DNA of 64,000 nucleotides from Doryteuthis pealeii (GCA_023376005.1 CM042152.1:69669139-69733138), one strand, 5' to 3'; numbered from the stretch's first letter, positions 32,197 through 44,236 are shown. The notes: generated by a model not told the origin, from the letters alone. Program-made: numbers and translations.

Positions 32197-32529
32197 TCAT
32201 GACTGAGAGCTGGAAAAGCTGTGAAAGTGTCAGTGATACCAATTGTAGTTGGTGTGCTTGGGATGGTCCCTAAAGGCGTGCAAAAAAGAGACTGGGGAAA
32301 ATAGAGATCAGAGGAAGAATTGAGATCATATAGACCACAGCACTGTTAAAAATCAGTTAGAATACATGAAGGAGTAAAATAATAATAATAAAACTTTGCA
32401 TAGTATAGATAGATAGATAAACAGAGGATTTATTATTAATACTCTACAAATATAGAAGTTTACAAACACACAAATAGATATTTGCTTATTGGTCAATATA
32501 TATATATATATATATTATGGACTCTCTCG

Positions 32530-32816
32530 TCGATTTTCAACGTATGAGGGTTCACACACACAATGATTATAGTGGTGAATCATCCACACTTTTTGGCACA
32601 GTCGATAGGAAAGAATTGGTGCATCAAGGTTGCCACAAACAATCAACAACTGACTCGGGAATTTTGAATTCAGAGTTATCCCTCTCCTAGACTGGTTACC
32701 TACCCAAGTCTGCCAAACTATTTAACCATAGCTGGAGGGAAATATATGGATTCATACCTTTCCAAGGGTATTAGTACTATGTAAATGCAACAGCTTCGTC
32801 TAGGAATTGAACTCGA

Positions 32817-32818
<2 letters not shown>
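32530..32818 (-). mobile_element. tRNA-derived SINE, family II, minus strand
   Basis: Contains TTGAATTCAGAGTT, CTCCTAGACTGGTTACCTAC, TAGCTGGAGGGAAATATATG and GGAATTGAACTCG (B-box on the minus strand). The head is replaced by (TA)n-(TG)n. Confidence 0.7.
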
Positions 32819-32856
<38 letters not shown>

Positions 32857-32926
32857 AAAGTAATAACTTGTTAGCATCTTCACATATATGGATCAATCAC
32901 TAGAATATTATCACCATTAATAATAT

Positions 32927-32970
<44 letters not shown>

Positions 32971-32976
<6 letters not shown>

Positions 32977-33090
32977 GTTGGGGGGCCTAATGTCAGTGCC
33001 AGACACGAGGGAGTCTATCCCTTTTCACAAGCGCTAGACCAAGGAGATTATTTTAGCATCTGAGGTGGAGCACCACACCTACCATCAGCT
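32971..33090 (-). mobile_element. SINE family I, 3' half, between (TA)n tracts
   Basis: Body from AAAGTCGTTGGGGGGCCTAA to CACACCTACCATCAGCT; the head is missing and (TA)n flanks both sides. Confidence 0.85.
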
Positions 33091-33299
33091 ATATATATAT
33101 ATATATATATATAAAAGTTAGTATTGATACAGTTACTTGGTAACTTACAGTTTCTCGCCGGTGCGATCTGCAGACCAAGAGATTCCTTCAAGGTGGATAT
33201 CCATGTATATGGAATAAGCAGAAATTATCAAAATTAAAGCAGAAACCATATGTGCAAACAAATCATATTATCGAATCTTTTATTCTTTATATATTCTTG

Positions 33300-33703
33300 T
33301 TTTGGACCATATGACCTTTAGGCACCCCTTCCGTGATCTCGACTCACAAGGACACTTTTCTCATTTACACCGTCAAAATCCGGTGTTTGTTGTTAGGGGT
33401 TAGGGTTACCAGTTTTTGAGCAATGTGTGGGTTTAATGAAGTTTATAAAAGGACTAAACAAAAAAAAAACCTGGTGTATTAATTTGCTTACTTTTGAGAT
33501 TTACAAATGCCAGACATTTTTAAGTAGAATTTTAAGTAGAATTTGGATTTTTAAATATCTTCGAATAGAAATCATATCTTCATAATTTTTGAACAAAAAT
33601 CAAGAACCGGTGATATTCAATGTGTACTTTGTCGTTATTTGTTTTATTTTCTAGTTTAATCCAGACTTACATACACACCAACTGTCCTTTATATATGTGA
33701 GCT
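33300..33703 (+). mobile_element. TAGAAGCGG-family element, 5'-truncated
   Basis: Shares CTTACTTTTGAGATTTACAA, AATCTTCAT.ATTTTT and ACACACCAACTGTCCTTTATATATG with the tandem copies at 58373-59365. The 5' hairpin is missing. A TTAGGGGTTAGGGTTA tract is at 33394-33411. Confidence 0.6.
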
Positions 33704-33740
33704 CAGGTTGTTATACTAACAAACAAATAACAGACAGAAT

Positions 33741-33791
<51 letters not shown>

Positions 33792-33822
33792 AGGGATCCA
33801 CGTATGCTTCTTGTTGATATGT

Positions 33823-34054
33823 GTGTTTATATATGTATACATATCTGTCTATTTATGGTATATATATTTTGTTTGGGCTTTAATGTGAAGCATTAAAAAT
33901 ATTAGAAACTCGGTTTTTTAAGTGTTAATTTCGTCAGAATAAAACAAAACTTAACATTTAAAAAACCGAGTTTCTAATATTTTAATGCTTCACATTAAAG
34001 CCCAAACAAAATATATATACCATAAATAGACAGATATGTATACATATATAAACA
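33823..34054. repeat. Foldback, ~105-bp arms, 22-bp loop
   Basis: GTGTTTATATATGTATACAT ... TTAGAAACTCGGTTTTTTAA is mirrored at 33951-34054 with few differences. Confidence 0.92.
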
Positions 34055-34079
34055 CACACACAACATACACATACACACA

Positions 34080-34240
34080 CATATGTGCTTAATTGAAGTC
34101 ATACCTAATTTTGAAAATTAGTTATTAATAATTAATGAATTTTATATGTTCATGTAATTTTATTAGGGCTAATTCCACAAAGGCTATGACTTCAATTAAG
34201 CACATATCCTCCAAAAATTGTCTGCTAAAAGGCCATATCA
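34080..34240. mobile_element. GATATGTGCTTAATTGAAG foldback family, both arms
   Basis: ATATGTGCTTAATTGAAGTC at 34080 and GACTTCAATTAAGCACATAT at 34187-34206 form the arms. Same family as 1238-1390, 5655-5785 and 16610-16810. Confidence 0.75.
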
Positions 34241-34259
34241 AAAATAAACACATTACTTA

Positions 34260-34264
<5 letters not shown>

Positions 34265-34310
<46 letters not shown>
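34265..34310. repeat. (TA)n microsatellite
   Basis: About 22 TA units. Confidence 0.95.
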
Positions 34311-34314
<4 letters not shown>

Positions 34315-34920
34315 ATGTTTTCAAATAAAACAGGACTATTCTGCCTTGAAAATCAGCATTTTAAACTCCTGACTTTTACCTGTCTTAGAACATTGACCCC
34401 ACCGACCAACCTCCCCCCCCCCCTCTCGACCACCATACCCGTGCTGGGAACAGATTACCCAACTACCTGGGCTGGGGAGACATATTCTGTAATGGATTAG
34501 GGAATTGTCAACCAGCTTTTCTCAGTTTCCAACTCGCTGCTGCTGCTGCTGCAGCAACGATTTCCCGCGTAAAATCAGGAGTCTTGGATAAATCTGCAAC
34601 TACCATTTAGCACAGATTCTATTCTCAACTCGTCTGCACCTTGCTTCCCCCTCCCCCTCCAACACACACAACACACACACTCCAAACTCCAACTTCTCTT
34701 AAGTAAAACTTGCTTTTGTTTGGTTTTGTTTTTTCCTTCACTGTGTGTCACATCTGTTATGGTTCAACGTTAACGCAGAAGCTCTAAAAAAAAAAAAAAC
34801 ACCCGCTGATGTGCAGATGCTGTGCATAGAGAGAGAGGGGGGGAGCCGCAGCGTGCACATCTAGATTATTTTCTGGCATCTAAGTTGCTGACCCCCCCCC
34901 AAAAAAAAAAAAATACCCAG
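34311..34920. other. Apparently single-copy GC-richer stretch, no gene called
   Basis: It contains a (CTG)5-like run at ~34541-34555, poly-C and poly-A runs, and no repeat partner in the window. The short open frames have no recognisable motif. Confidence 0.5.
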
Positions 34921-35390
34921 GCTAACTTGCAAATTGGTCGGAAAATTAAAACGGAAACTTTTTGGGTGATGCTCCCTGACAGTTTAACTCTAGTGTATAA
35001 TGAACTTTTGTTTTTAATTACGTATTGCTTTAAAAGATACAACAAAAAAACCAAATTACTAAACATTTAATGTTGAAAATATTTTTTAAAAACTAAGTTT
35101 AATTGAAATTATACATTGCAATACTAACACAAACAACTGAGACTAATGTGTCTACCGTTGGGTTCAATAATTAATTTCAATGGTTAATTAAATGTATAGT
35201 AATTTGTTGTTTTGTTTTTTTTTGTTTTTGTTTTTTTAAGCAATACGTAATTAAAACCAACCTTAATCCCCAAACCCCTAAACCGTAACCCAATTCCCCA
35301 AAAGTTAATTCATACACTGTAGTTAAACTGTCATGGAGGACCACCAAAAAAGTTTCCGTTTTAATTTTCCGACCAATTTGCAAGTTTAGC
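34921..35390. repeat. Foldback with telomere-like interruption
   Basis: GCTAACTTGCAAATTGGTCG...GCAATACGTAATTAAAA-type left arm is mirrored at ~35232-35390. The right arm has an insertion rich in CCCTAAACC and CCCAAACCCCTAAACCG. Confidence 0.8.
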
Positions 35391-35445
35391 CAAAAAACAA
35401 CTATACTATATGACTTTCACAGACTTTGCAAGTATGTGAATGTAG

Positions 35446-35580
35446 TAAGTCGTCGGGGTGGCCTAATGTTGGTATGAGCCATACAGAGAGGGAGTCTATC
35501 CGCTTTTCACTAGCGCTAGACTAAGGAGATTATTTTAGCGTCTGAGGTGGAGCGCTAGACATACCATCAGCTCCTCACAA
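35446..35580 (-). mobile_element. SINE family I, 3' half
   Basis: GTCGTCGGGGTGGCCTAATG to ATACCATCAGCTCCTCAC; the head is missing. Confidence 0.85.
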
Positions 35581-35654
35581 CTGCAAATTTTGGATAGTTA
35601 AGAAGAGGCTTCCAGATTACCAAGGATTTTTTTTTCTTTCTGGGGAGCTCTGAA

Positions 35655-35894
35655 AGTAGTTTTGACTAACAAGAAGAGAGACCCATTATTTTGAATTCAG
35701 TTTTCCTTCTCCTATACTGGTTGCCATACCAAGGTTAAAGAGCCCATTTGACCTAGCTGGAGGGGAAATAGTTGGTTCATACCTTTCCATGGGTATTAGC
35801 GCTATGTGAAACGTAAACAGCCGCGTCCAGGATTTGAACTCGTTTCGCCGTGTTCATACCCTACGACGGTAAACATTACACCACGCGTCTACAT
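35655..35894 (-). mobile_element. tRNA-derived SINE, family II, minus strand
   Basis: TTGAATTCAGTTTTCCTTCT body, GGATTTGAACTCG B-box and AACATTACACCACGCGTC A-box region on the minus strand; nearly complete head. Confidence 0.8.
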
Positions 35895-35899
35895 TTCTT

Positions 35900-35962
35900 G
35901 TTCTTTTTTTTTTTCTTTTTCTTTTTTTTTTTTTTTTTCCTTTTTTTTTTTTTTTTTTTTAT
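35900..35962. repeat. T-rich low-complexity tract
   Basis: Poly-T with scattered C; possibly the A-rich edge of an inserted element. Confidence 0.8.
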
Positions 35963-36019
35963 TAAAATCTGGTTTGGGTTAGCTTCTTTGTTTAAAGGCA
36001 TACCAACCTTCATGGGTTG

Positions 36020-36225
36020 TTTAACTCTTTGCCCGCTTTAAGACGCTCACAGCGGTTCTCCCGCCACTGCGATCCTACCGTGAACCGCTGACAGTGGCTC
36101 TCGCACGTGTCACCTGTTTTGCTCTGAAAACTCACTGCATGAACACTTCCTGTCATCTTTTTTTGTTTCGTCCGTGAATCAACCCCCCCAAGACTGGTGT
36201 ACGTGATGCTTTTGCAATATGGAAC
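36020..36225 (+). mobile_element. TTAA-type repeat
   Basis: Begins TTAACTCTTTGCCCGCTTTA, contains CGCTCACAGCGGTTCTCCCG and GCGATCCTACCGTGAACCGC. Shared with 31010-31130 (reverse) and 37950-38190. Confidence 0.7.
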
Positions 36226-36263
36226 CAGTTGAATGGAATAATCAATAGACTTGGTAAGCAAAA

Positions 36264-36413
36264 GGGTCGGTTTAGCAAGGAGCTGATGGTAGGCGTGGCG
36301 CTCCACTCAGACGCCAAAAAACAATCTCCTTGGTCTAGCGCTAGGGAAAAGGGATAGACTCCCTCGCTGTCTGGCTGATACCGATTTTAGGCCACCCGAC
36401 GACTTTACTTACT
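36264..36413 (+). mobile_element. SINE family I with most of the tRNA head deleted
   Basis: GGGTCGGTTTAGC joins directly to AAGGAGCTGATGGTAGG; ~130 bp of head and spacer are missing, including the B-box. Confidence 0.8.
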
Positions 36414-36440
36414 GGTAGGCAAAAATAAGGAATAATTTTC

Positions 36441-36639
36441 GGTTATTTCCTATAAGTCTAACATAAACAAAGGGAACCACTCTTGACTGATAAATTATTT
36501 ATTTTCCCATTAAAAACTAACCCTAAACCCTAACCCTAACCCCGTCTTCTTTTTTCCTAGTAGATCAATAAATAAAATAAATAATTTATTAGTCAATAGT
36601 GGTTCCCCTTTGTTTATGTTAGACTTATAGGAAATAACC
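36441..36639. repeat. Foldback with telomere-like centre
   Basis: GGTTATTTCCTATAAGTCTA...TAAATTATTTATTTT arms (~65 bp) flank a centre with CCCTAAACCCTAACCCTAAC (36526-36545), a short vertebrate/mollusc-type telomere repeat. Confidence 0.85.
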
Positions 36640-36698
36640 CGGCCAGGTGTCTCCTCCAGTGGCCAATAAATACTGGTTTAGATTTTTCAAAGCTTCCT

Positions 36699-36986
36699 CG
36701 GTAAAGAAGAAGAATTTCCTCGTAAATTCCTACCATAAAATAAACTGAACCCTCATTTTATGTCCGTGTTTTTGCAATAAATGTTTTATTTTTCTTGCAC
36801 CCGTTATTTTACAATATTAAATATATTCTTTATTTGTTAAATAATAAAGAATAAGAAAATATATTTAGTATTGTAAAATAACGTGTGCAAGAAAAATAAA
36901 ACATTTATTGCAAAAACACGGACATAAAATGAGGGTTCAGTTTATTTTATGGTAGGAATTTACGAGGAAATTCTTCTTCTTTACCG
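36699..36986. repeat. 288-bp near-perfect palindrome
   Basis: CGGTAAAGAAGAAGAATTTC at the left and its complement ending at 36986, symmetric about 36842, with arms of ~140 bp and one ~6-bp indel near the centre. It starts 60 bp after the previous foldback. Confidence 0.93.
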
Positions 36987-37079
36987 CTTCCTCTACCCGC
37001 GCACTTTAAAATTCTACGCATTCATAGTTCAGGAGTTTAGTGGCAAAAGTTTGGTAATATATTACAATGTTATGGCAAC

Positions 37080-37244
37080 AGGAATCGCAAGGTTCCTAGT
37101 TCGATGCCGGTCCTCGCCATCTCAGCAAATGAGTAGCACAGATTGGGTAAATCTGATCTGTGGGGTAAAGTAGGGTGCAGACGGTAGGTGTGGCGCTCCA
37201 CATCAGAAATAAACCTGGTCTAGCACTAGCGAAAAGGGGGATAC
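37080..37244 (+). mobile_element. SINE family I, truncated both ends
   Basis: AGGAATCGCAAGGTTCCTAG, B-box GTTCGATGCC, body to TAGCACTAGCGAAAAGG. The A-box end is missing. Confidence 0.85.
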
Positions 37245-37370
37245 AACTTTTATGGCAATGCGAAGGCTTTTGGGATAGGGTGATTTTACTCCCCAAAAAG
37301 CTGCCCCCGAGCAGCTGCCCCCCCCCCCCGATCCACTTCTGTTCTACTACTGCACGTATATGATTTAAAT

Positions 37371-37664
37371 CAGGGATCACCAAACTTTTTTCACGGTGGA
37401 CCGGATAATTGAAAAAATAACGAGCGCGGGCCACATTATTATTGTAACAAGTGAAAATTCAGGATCGCGTAAGTAACAAATGAAATGTTCACACGCACGA
37501 AATTTTGTAACCTACCTACAGTAGTCAAGTCCATGAAGATTTAGTAAGCTTAACATGATATTTAAATTTAAATGGTAACAGAACGTCTCATGTTCCGTAC
37601 GTTTTAACAAACAAATTCAAGTACCGTCGGCGGGCCTGATAATATGCATTCGCGGTGACCCCTG
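37371..37664. mobile_element. hAT-like non-autonomous element with 8-bp target duplication
   Basis: Ends CAGGGATCACC and GGTGACCCCTG are inverted repeats, flanked on both sides by ATTTAAAT (37363-37370 and 37665-37672). An 8-bp duplication and CAGGG ends are hAT hallmarks. No transposase is encoded in 294 bp. Confidence 0.88.
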
Positions 37665-37949
37665 ATTTAAATGAAAGGGTATTATTTCTATTTATGTCTC
37701 AATTAACTATTTTAAACAATGAATTAACTTTCCTTTTTTTTTTTTTTCAATAATAAAATTTGAGATTTTTGATTGAGACAAGTTTATTAAAAATGCCCAA
37801 AATAATTTATTGAAAAAGAAAATTATCTAAGAATTCAGATGAAAAAGAATAAGTTTATTTACCCCCACCCATCCCCCCCCCAAAAAAAAAGCAGATCAAA
37901 AGAGCCTCGGGGGGTGGCTCCTGCTGCTAATTTGAAGGGAGTTTCCTTT

Positions 37950-37976
37950 TAACTCTTTCTCTACTTTAAACCGCTC

Positions 37977-38040
<64 letters not shown>

Positions 38041-38240
38041 CTACGATCCTACCGTAGACTCTCTGACAGCGGCTCTCGCACGTGCCAATTGTTTATGCTG
38101 AAAAATCAGTACGTGAACACCCCTGGCATCTTTTATTTTATCTGTGGATAGATAGTGAACTTTGAAATATCCCATCGTATAGGTAAAAAAAATACCAAGA
38201 AAATTTAGTACAGCCGTGAGGGAAATTTGGTAGGTAAAAA
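37950..38240 (+). mobile_element. TTAA-type repeat invaded by a (TC)n expansion
   Basis: TTAACTCTTTCTCTACTTTA, then (TC)~30 at 37980-38038 where relatives read AGCGGCTCTCCCGC, then GATCCTACCGTAGAC. It ends in GAACTTTGAAATATCCCATC shared with 30955-30980 (reverse), followed by (AAT)n. Confidence 0.75.
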
Positions 38241-38279
<39 letters not shown>

Positions 38280-38573
38280 GTACGGTATTACTGTATAATT
38301 GAAGAGTTGATCTTCCTTGAAGTCTTCTTCTTTTTTTTCTTCTTTTTTTTAAATTTTTAATATCACACTTTGTTTTAAGTTTAATAAGCTAAGAGTAAAA
38401 AAAAATTAAAAAAAAAAAAACGAAAATTTCGGGAGTGCATATCTTAATATCTTCTCATATTAACCTTTAAAAAAAGATAATCTTTGCAAAGAACATATAC
38501 AATATTAATACAATATCTATTTATAGATTAAATTCTCTTAAGAAATTTATCTGATAGTTCCCCAAAAATGCCC

Positions 38574-38750
38574 TCAAATTATTCTTCTTACCAGTTTTTC
38601 TTTTCTGAAATCCTCCAAATTAATCTTCAAATTTTGTACGCTATTATTGCTGTATTTGATCTGATTAGAAGGCAATTTATTCCAAAAATATATCACTCCA
38701 TTAGCAAAAAAATCCAATTGACTTAGTTCTATCGTCTCAAAGTTTACAGG
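38574..38750 (-). pseudogene. LINE RT C-terminal fragment, minus strand
   Basis: The minus-strand frame reads LDFFANGVIYFWNKLPSNQI...NNSVQNLKINLEDF, ending at a stop (complement of 38574-38576). It fits the same CR1/L2-like C-terminal pattern as 30067-30242 but is a different, diverged family. The frame is open over ~48 codons. Confidence 0.7.
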
Positions 38751-38987
38751 TAAACATTTTTTTTTTTTTAAATAAAAGCTAATATCTGAAGATTTTTATA
38801 TGAACTAGTCGACTTATGAACCGCCGTTGGGCCCCAATTATAATCTTAGTTATATCGGGAATTTGAATAGTTAAAAAAAATACGATCAGTGCGTATGCTT
38901 ATTCCACAAAAACGTCATTCAGTTACAAATTCGACTTTATTCTGTAAAGAGTATTTCAAGTGCGTTGCTCTATTAAAGATCTCTCTA

Positions 38988-39588
38988 TAGGTACCACCAA
39001 AATAGGTCACGTGATCAGTTTAGGCCATACTGAAGGAAAAAACGTAAATATTTTTTAACTTTTTCTTTTAAAATAACGCAAAAAAGAGATCATTATTCAG
39101 ACTCTTATCTTTATAGAAAAAAAGTAATAATCGTTTTTTATCGGTTCATTTTTTCATATTTCATAAAATAAAATAGGCTGGGGCGGGGGGTAGACCTCGT
39201 AAAATATTTCCCCTAATATATTTTAGGAAATAACTATTTCAGAGATATTTTCATCAAAAGGTAAGTAATTATGGATGCTTTCATGAAAATCGGACTATTA
39301 ATTTATTTTACATAGAATTTTTTTTAAAGCCTCTAGTCATAACTTGTTTTTGGCTACGTTAAATTTTAATTGATTTAACGGTGTTTTACTTATTTTTCAA
39401 GATAACGGTGAGTAATTTTTCCCCAATCAGATCATTTGATCTTTGAATTGACTGTTTTTCTTTGTAGCTATTTTTTATGTTCGTTATTTCTTTTTTGCGA
39501 GATTTTAAAAGAAAAAATCAAAAATATTTACGTTTCTTCCTTCAATATGGCCTAAACTGATCACGTGATGTATTTTGGTGGTACCTAG
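38988..39588. mobile_element. Inverted-repeat element with GGTACCACCAAAATA ends
   Basis: AGGTACCACCAAAATAGGTC and the sequence through CGTAAATATTTTT are mirrored at 39500-39588; the arms are ~90 bp. Interior blocks recur at 50433-51241, where one block (39085-39385 here) is inverted. No ORF. Confidence 0.85.
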
Positions 39589-39654
39589 AGTTTTCTTTGG
39601 TAAACGGGCCAAGTTTTGGTAAGATTTTGAAAGCTATTACAGTAGGCATCAACA

Positions 39655-40310
39655 AAATGAACGCCGAATTTCACTTTAAAAACGAATTAAAATTAATTAA
39701 ATCGATTACTTAAGGGCAACTTTTAAGTTGAAAAGTAGTACCATAATGAGCATCAGTAAAAAAAAAAAAAATTTAAAAAAAGCAAAATAATATTACATAT
39801 GTAATTAATTTCTAATACATTTTAAACATCAAATTCTGACAAAAAATATGAAAACGGGCGCTTTGTGTAAAATGAATTACGTATTAAAAACAAGCACGTT
39901 ATTAAGATTCTTACACAGAAAAACTAAGTGTAAAAAAAATCTTGCGTTTTTTGTTTATAAAAGTCAGCGAGAAAAATGTTTAAAAATACAGTGGGTGAGA
40001 TTGATAAATAAAAAATTACCAAAAATCAGGGAATTATCTAATTTTAATAAAACTTTCAGTGTTGACTTATTAATCAAGGAGTTCTTTCTTTTAAATTTCT
40101 GAATCATTTCAATCAAACTGATTCAATAGAAATAAAACGAAATTCTTTAAAATGAATATTACCGTTCACGCCATCCATATGCGCCTTGAGAGCAACAATT
40201 TATATACCTAATTGATAGATAAAATTCATTTAAAATACAAATCGCTTAATTTCAAGTTTTAAATTTCATATTTTTAGATTCTAAAAACAAATATTATTTG
40301 ATAACAAGTT
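39655..40310 (+). repeat. Dispersed AT-rich repeat, longest copy
   Basis: Blocks AAATTAATTAAATCGATTAC, AAAGCAAAATAATATTACAT and TTTTTAGATTCTAAAAACAAATAT are shared with 56520-56945 and 63705-64000. A short open frame at 39848-40102 has no recognised motif. Confidence 0.65.
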
Positions 40311-40424
40311 TACTTTAGTATGGTTACTTTGGGAGAAGACTCAATTGAAAATTTTAAACAGAACAAATATCGATGTATAATTTTTTCGCAAATACGGTCG
40401 GGACAATCATATCGGTGCTATTGA

Positions 40425-40565
40425 CATGACCAGCCGATTAATCGGGTTAGGCTACATTACGGGTTGCGGCCAACAGGTGGCCCATTTTGGAGGAAGGCAG
40501 GGGTTTTGCCTCTCTGTAGAGGACAGTCGATGTATTATCCCACACCACCCGATCGAGTAACTTTT
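40425..40565 (-). mobile_element. SINE family III, minus strand, head portion
   Basis: On the minus strand GGGTGGTGTGGGATAATACA, CTCTACAGAGAGGCAAAACC and GTTGGCCGCAACCCGTAATG match the head of 41741-42302. Confidence 0.65.
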
Positions 40566-41049
40566 AAAAAAATTCTTTGCACGATTCTATTAGTTATATT
40601 TTTTTAAATTGTTAATTAGACAGAACGAAGTTGCACACAACAGCAACATCCTAGTTGAAGATTCTTCGATACCAGCATTAGGGTAGGTTGATTCTTCACT
40701 TTTTTTTTTAATATAAAATTCTCCCAAACAGTGAAAGTTGTGTGTTGGTATAATGAATACTGATACCAAAACCTAGATCTTTTACTTGCACCATTGCTTG
40801 AGGAAATAGCATCAAAGATCGTCTACTAAAATGCACCAAATTCCTCGTTTTCGTAAGATTTAGCCTAGGAATTGGTTAGAAAATATAGCAATTTCAATAT
40901 TTAAAAACAGAAAAGGTTGTTATTTTAAAAGAAACGAATAAAATATTATAACTAGAATCTAAATTGAAAATATTTCCCCTTCACCACCGACACGTCTGAT
41001 TGCTGCTTTTTACCTAATAATCAAGCTGTAATAGTGATAACACTTTAAA
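40566..41049. other. No recognisable gene
   Basis: AT-rich; nothing identified. Confidence 0.5.
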
Positions 41050-41360
41050 AAATTGCACCACATGGGAGACGTTACAGTTCCAAATTCGATCTACCCTAAC
41101 CAGCATGTACTTACCTGGCGCTTCGGTCATTGGACCCATAAGATATATAATATTAACGTAAATCTTAGGGGTCATCTCCCAAGCAACAACTGACCTGACG
41201 TCTAAAATGGGCAGGGCTGGTTTTATTGACAGATTCCTGAGGCGCCTCAAAAGAAGAATGCTGAAGGGATTCATGCAATTTTTACATTGGCCACTGTATG
41301 AGCTTCGGCTTGTGCGTGACTCCCCACAATAATCGGACTTTATGTTCATCTGACATGGTG
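41050..41360 (+). repeat. Dispersed repeat family X
   Basis: CATTGGACCCATAAGATATA, GGCAGGGCTGGTTTTATTGA, CCTGAGGCGCCTCAAAAG and GATTCATGCAATTTTTACA are shared with 58040-58300. Unknown origin. Confidence 0.7.
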
Positions 41361-41740
41361 GGAGGTCAGAAAATATATCTTCTGAACCGATAACAACATG
41401 AAATACTTAACATAGCTTAGTATTTGTACCCGGTCCTGGAATAAGAATAGGTGGATTGAATAAAGAGTTAGATTCGAAGCTCCGTGAAGGCTCCCGATTA
41501 CGACAAAAATACGAAGAAATGTACACAAAAAGATATGATGTCACCCAGCCTTGTACACAATAAGGAACACAGTTCTATTCTTAAGCTGACCTACTCAGAT
41601 ACAGACCTCATCTTCCCCTAAAAAAAAAAAGAAAACCCCACCGGAAATACAATCTACTCAGAAAATTGACTCAAAGATTCAAATTGTTTTATTTATAAGC
41701 TCCTTGGTTGGCCTGGTTTATCTTAAGTTCAACCACTCTG

Positions 41741-42302
41741 TCGGCTGGGGCGGTAGAATGCTCCGACTGCACCTCTGCAGAGGGGTAAGACTCACCCAAT
41801 GAGGCAGACTGTTGGCCGTGGATGGCGACCCGTAATGCTTAAGGATGGAACCCAGGTGGCTGAGCAGTCCATGGCATGCAACACTCCACTTAGGCTAGAC
41901 GGGCGGTCGAAGAGGCCCACTTCGATCAATCGGCTGGTAACGCCAGTCCTAGCACCTATATGATTGCCCTAACCCTTTTTATCATATGGGTGCTAGAAGG
42001 CTGTGGCTGAGGGTCTCCAAGTTCTGGGAATTACGTTAAACTCTATCTGATGGTGAGTTTCCAGTTCTGGAGGTTTGGGGAATGTAGAGCACCCCTTCAT
42101 CACCATTGCTCCCTGGTCCACTCTGACCCGGAGTGGTAGTACCTGTTAGAGTCCCATCTATGGGTTAAATAGAAAAACATGAGTTTATAAACAAAATTTG
42201 ATAATCCGTTTAGAATTAATTTATTTCAAAACTTTGTCGCCATTAAATGACCCACCGAGGTTGATATGCCGTAAAACAAAACAAACTAAACCAAACCAAA
42301 CC
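41741..42302 (+). mobile_element. SINE family III, near full length, with LINE-type tail
   Basis: tRNA-like head (GGGGCGGTAGAATGCTCCGA, GGTAAGACTCACCC), then TTAGGCTAGACGGGCGGTCG, a long body ending CCGGAGTGGTAGTACC, and a tail GGTTGATATGCCGTAAAAC with AACCAAACC repeats. Confidence 0.75.
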
Positions 42303-43139
42303 TTAAGTTCAAAAGAAGGTTTCCATGTTGTACGCAACTTTGTGTGATGTCATAAATTGTTGTATACATTTCTTTGCATTCCTGAATGGACTTCCATTCT
42401 AAATAAGTACACCAGAAAAATATGAAAAATGATATGGTATTTTTGGTACAAACATATCAGCGGTATAAAACAGTTTTTAAAAAATTAAAATTACTCATAC
42501 TTTATGCGTAGTATTTGGATTTTTTTCGGACTGTTGTCCTCGCCTTTATTGTTGTATTCACAACGTTTCGGCCAATGTATCCTCCGGCCTTCTTTAGGTG
42601 TTTCTTGTCGAACTCGGGAACTTCGTTTATGTTTTATATCTTAATAAAACTGTTGTTGTGTAAAATGTCATTCTTATCACGTGTGCCTTACACCATATTA
42701 AATTCCCTTTAAAAAATGGCTGACATTCAACAAACGCCCAACTCGAACGTCAGGTATAAAGTTGAAAAAAAAAAAAAAATGACTTTTAAATATCGGAAAC
42801 GGATCTAGCTTGAAATATTTTCATTTAATCTATCGATTACATGCATACAGTTAAATCGATAAGTCTATTTAGAAGAATATCGGAAGTCTATAAATGCGAA
42901 TATCTCTAGGGAAGATGGAGTAAGAATGTATGGTGTGTGTGGATGGGGGGGGGGGCTCCTGTGACAATGTGCAGTTGTTAAGTTGGAGGTAAAGAGGAAT
43001 GACCGCAATATTAGCCACTTTCAAGGCAGTGGCCGTTGAAATAAAAAAAAATGATGGTAGGTTCAGCCAATCTTTACTTTACCACATGCAGAGTATTGTA
43101 CGTTCTCTGGGGGCTGAGCATGTGGGCGTTCAAGTTATT
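42303..43139. other. No recognisable gene
   Basis: AT-rich. 42560-42620 contains AACGTTTCGGCCAATGTATC next to CCTCCGGCC, a weak reverse hammerhead-like pattern without an intact CUGANGA box. Confidence 0.5.
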
Positions 43140-44204
43140 TTCTCTGCGCGTGTGTGTGTGTATGTGTAAATATGTGTGTATATATGTGTGCGTATACATA
43201 TTTATACATATATATGTGTATATGTATTTATATATGTGTAAATATGTGTGTGTAAATGTGTGTGTATATGTATATATGTATATGTACATATGTATATGTG
43301 TGTGTATATATATATATGTGTGTGTGTGTGTGTATATATTGTGTATGTATGTATATATGTGTGTGTGTATATATATATATATATGTACATGTGTGTATAT
43401 ATATATGTATGTATGTATATATGCTATGTATGTGTGTGTATATATATATGTGTATATATATTGTATGTGTGTATATATATATGTGTATATATGTATATAT
43501 ATATGTGTATATATGCATATATGTATGTGTGTGTATATATATATGTGTATATATGCATATATGTATGTGTGTATATATATATTGTGTATATATGCATATA
43601 TGTATGTGTGTTATATATGCATATATGTATGTGTGTATACATATATATGTTGTATGTATATATGTATGTGTGTATATATGTGTGTACATATGCATATAGT
43701 GTATATATATATGTATATGTATGTGTGTACATATATATGTGTGTATATATGTATGTGCATATTGCATATATGTATGTGTATACATATATGTGTGTGTTAC
43801 ATATGCATATATGTATGTGTATACATATATGTGTGTGTATATATGCATATATGTATGTGTATACATATATTGTGTGTGTATGTATATATGCGTGTGTATA
43901 TATATGTATGTGTATACATATATGTGTGTATGTGTATACATATATGTGAGTGTATATATGTGTGTGTATGTATATATATTATATGTGTGTATATATGCAT
44001 ATATGTGTATACATATGTGTGTATATATGCATATATGTGTATACATATATGTGTGTATATGCATATATGTATGTGTATACATATATGTGTGTGTATATAT
44101 GCATGCATATACATATATATGTGAGTATATATGCATGCATATATGCATGCATATATGCATGCTATATATATATATGTGTATATATGCATGCATATATGTA
44201 TGCG

Positions 44205-44236
<32 letters not shown>

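Noticed and set aside
33900..33950. Hammerhead core in the foldback centre
   Set aside because: CTGACGA is present on the minus strand but no stem II or GAAA follows at the right distance.
34822..35383. Small proteins encoded on both strands
   Set aside because: They are mirror translations of the two arms of a foldback (shared QIGRKIKTETF), not genes.
36526..36545. Chromosome end
   Set aside because: Only about three TTAGGG-type units, inside a foldback and far from any contig end.
42515..42712. Hammerhead core or small gene
   Set aside because: GAAACGTT is present on the minus strand but the CUGANGA box is not intact; the open frame has no motif.
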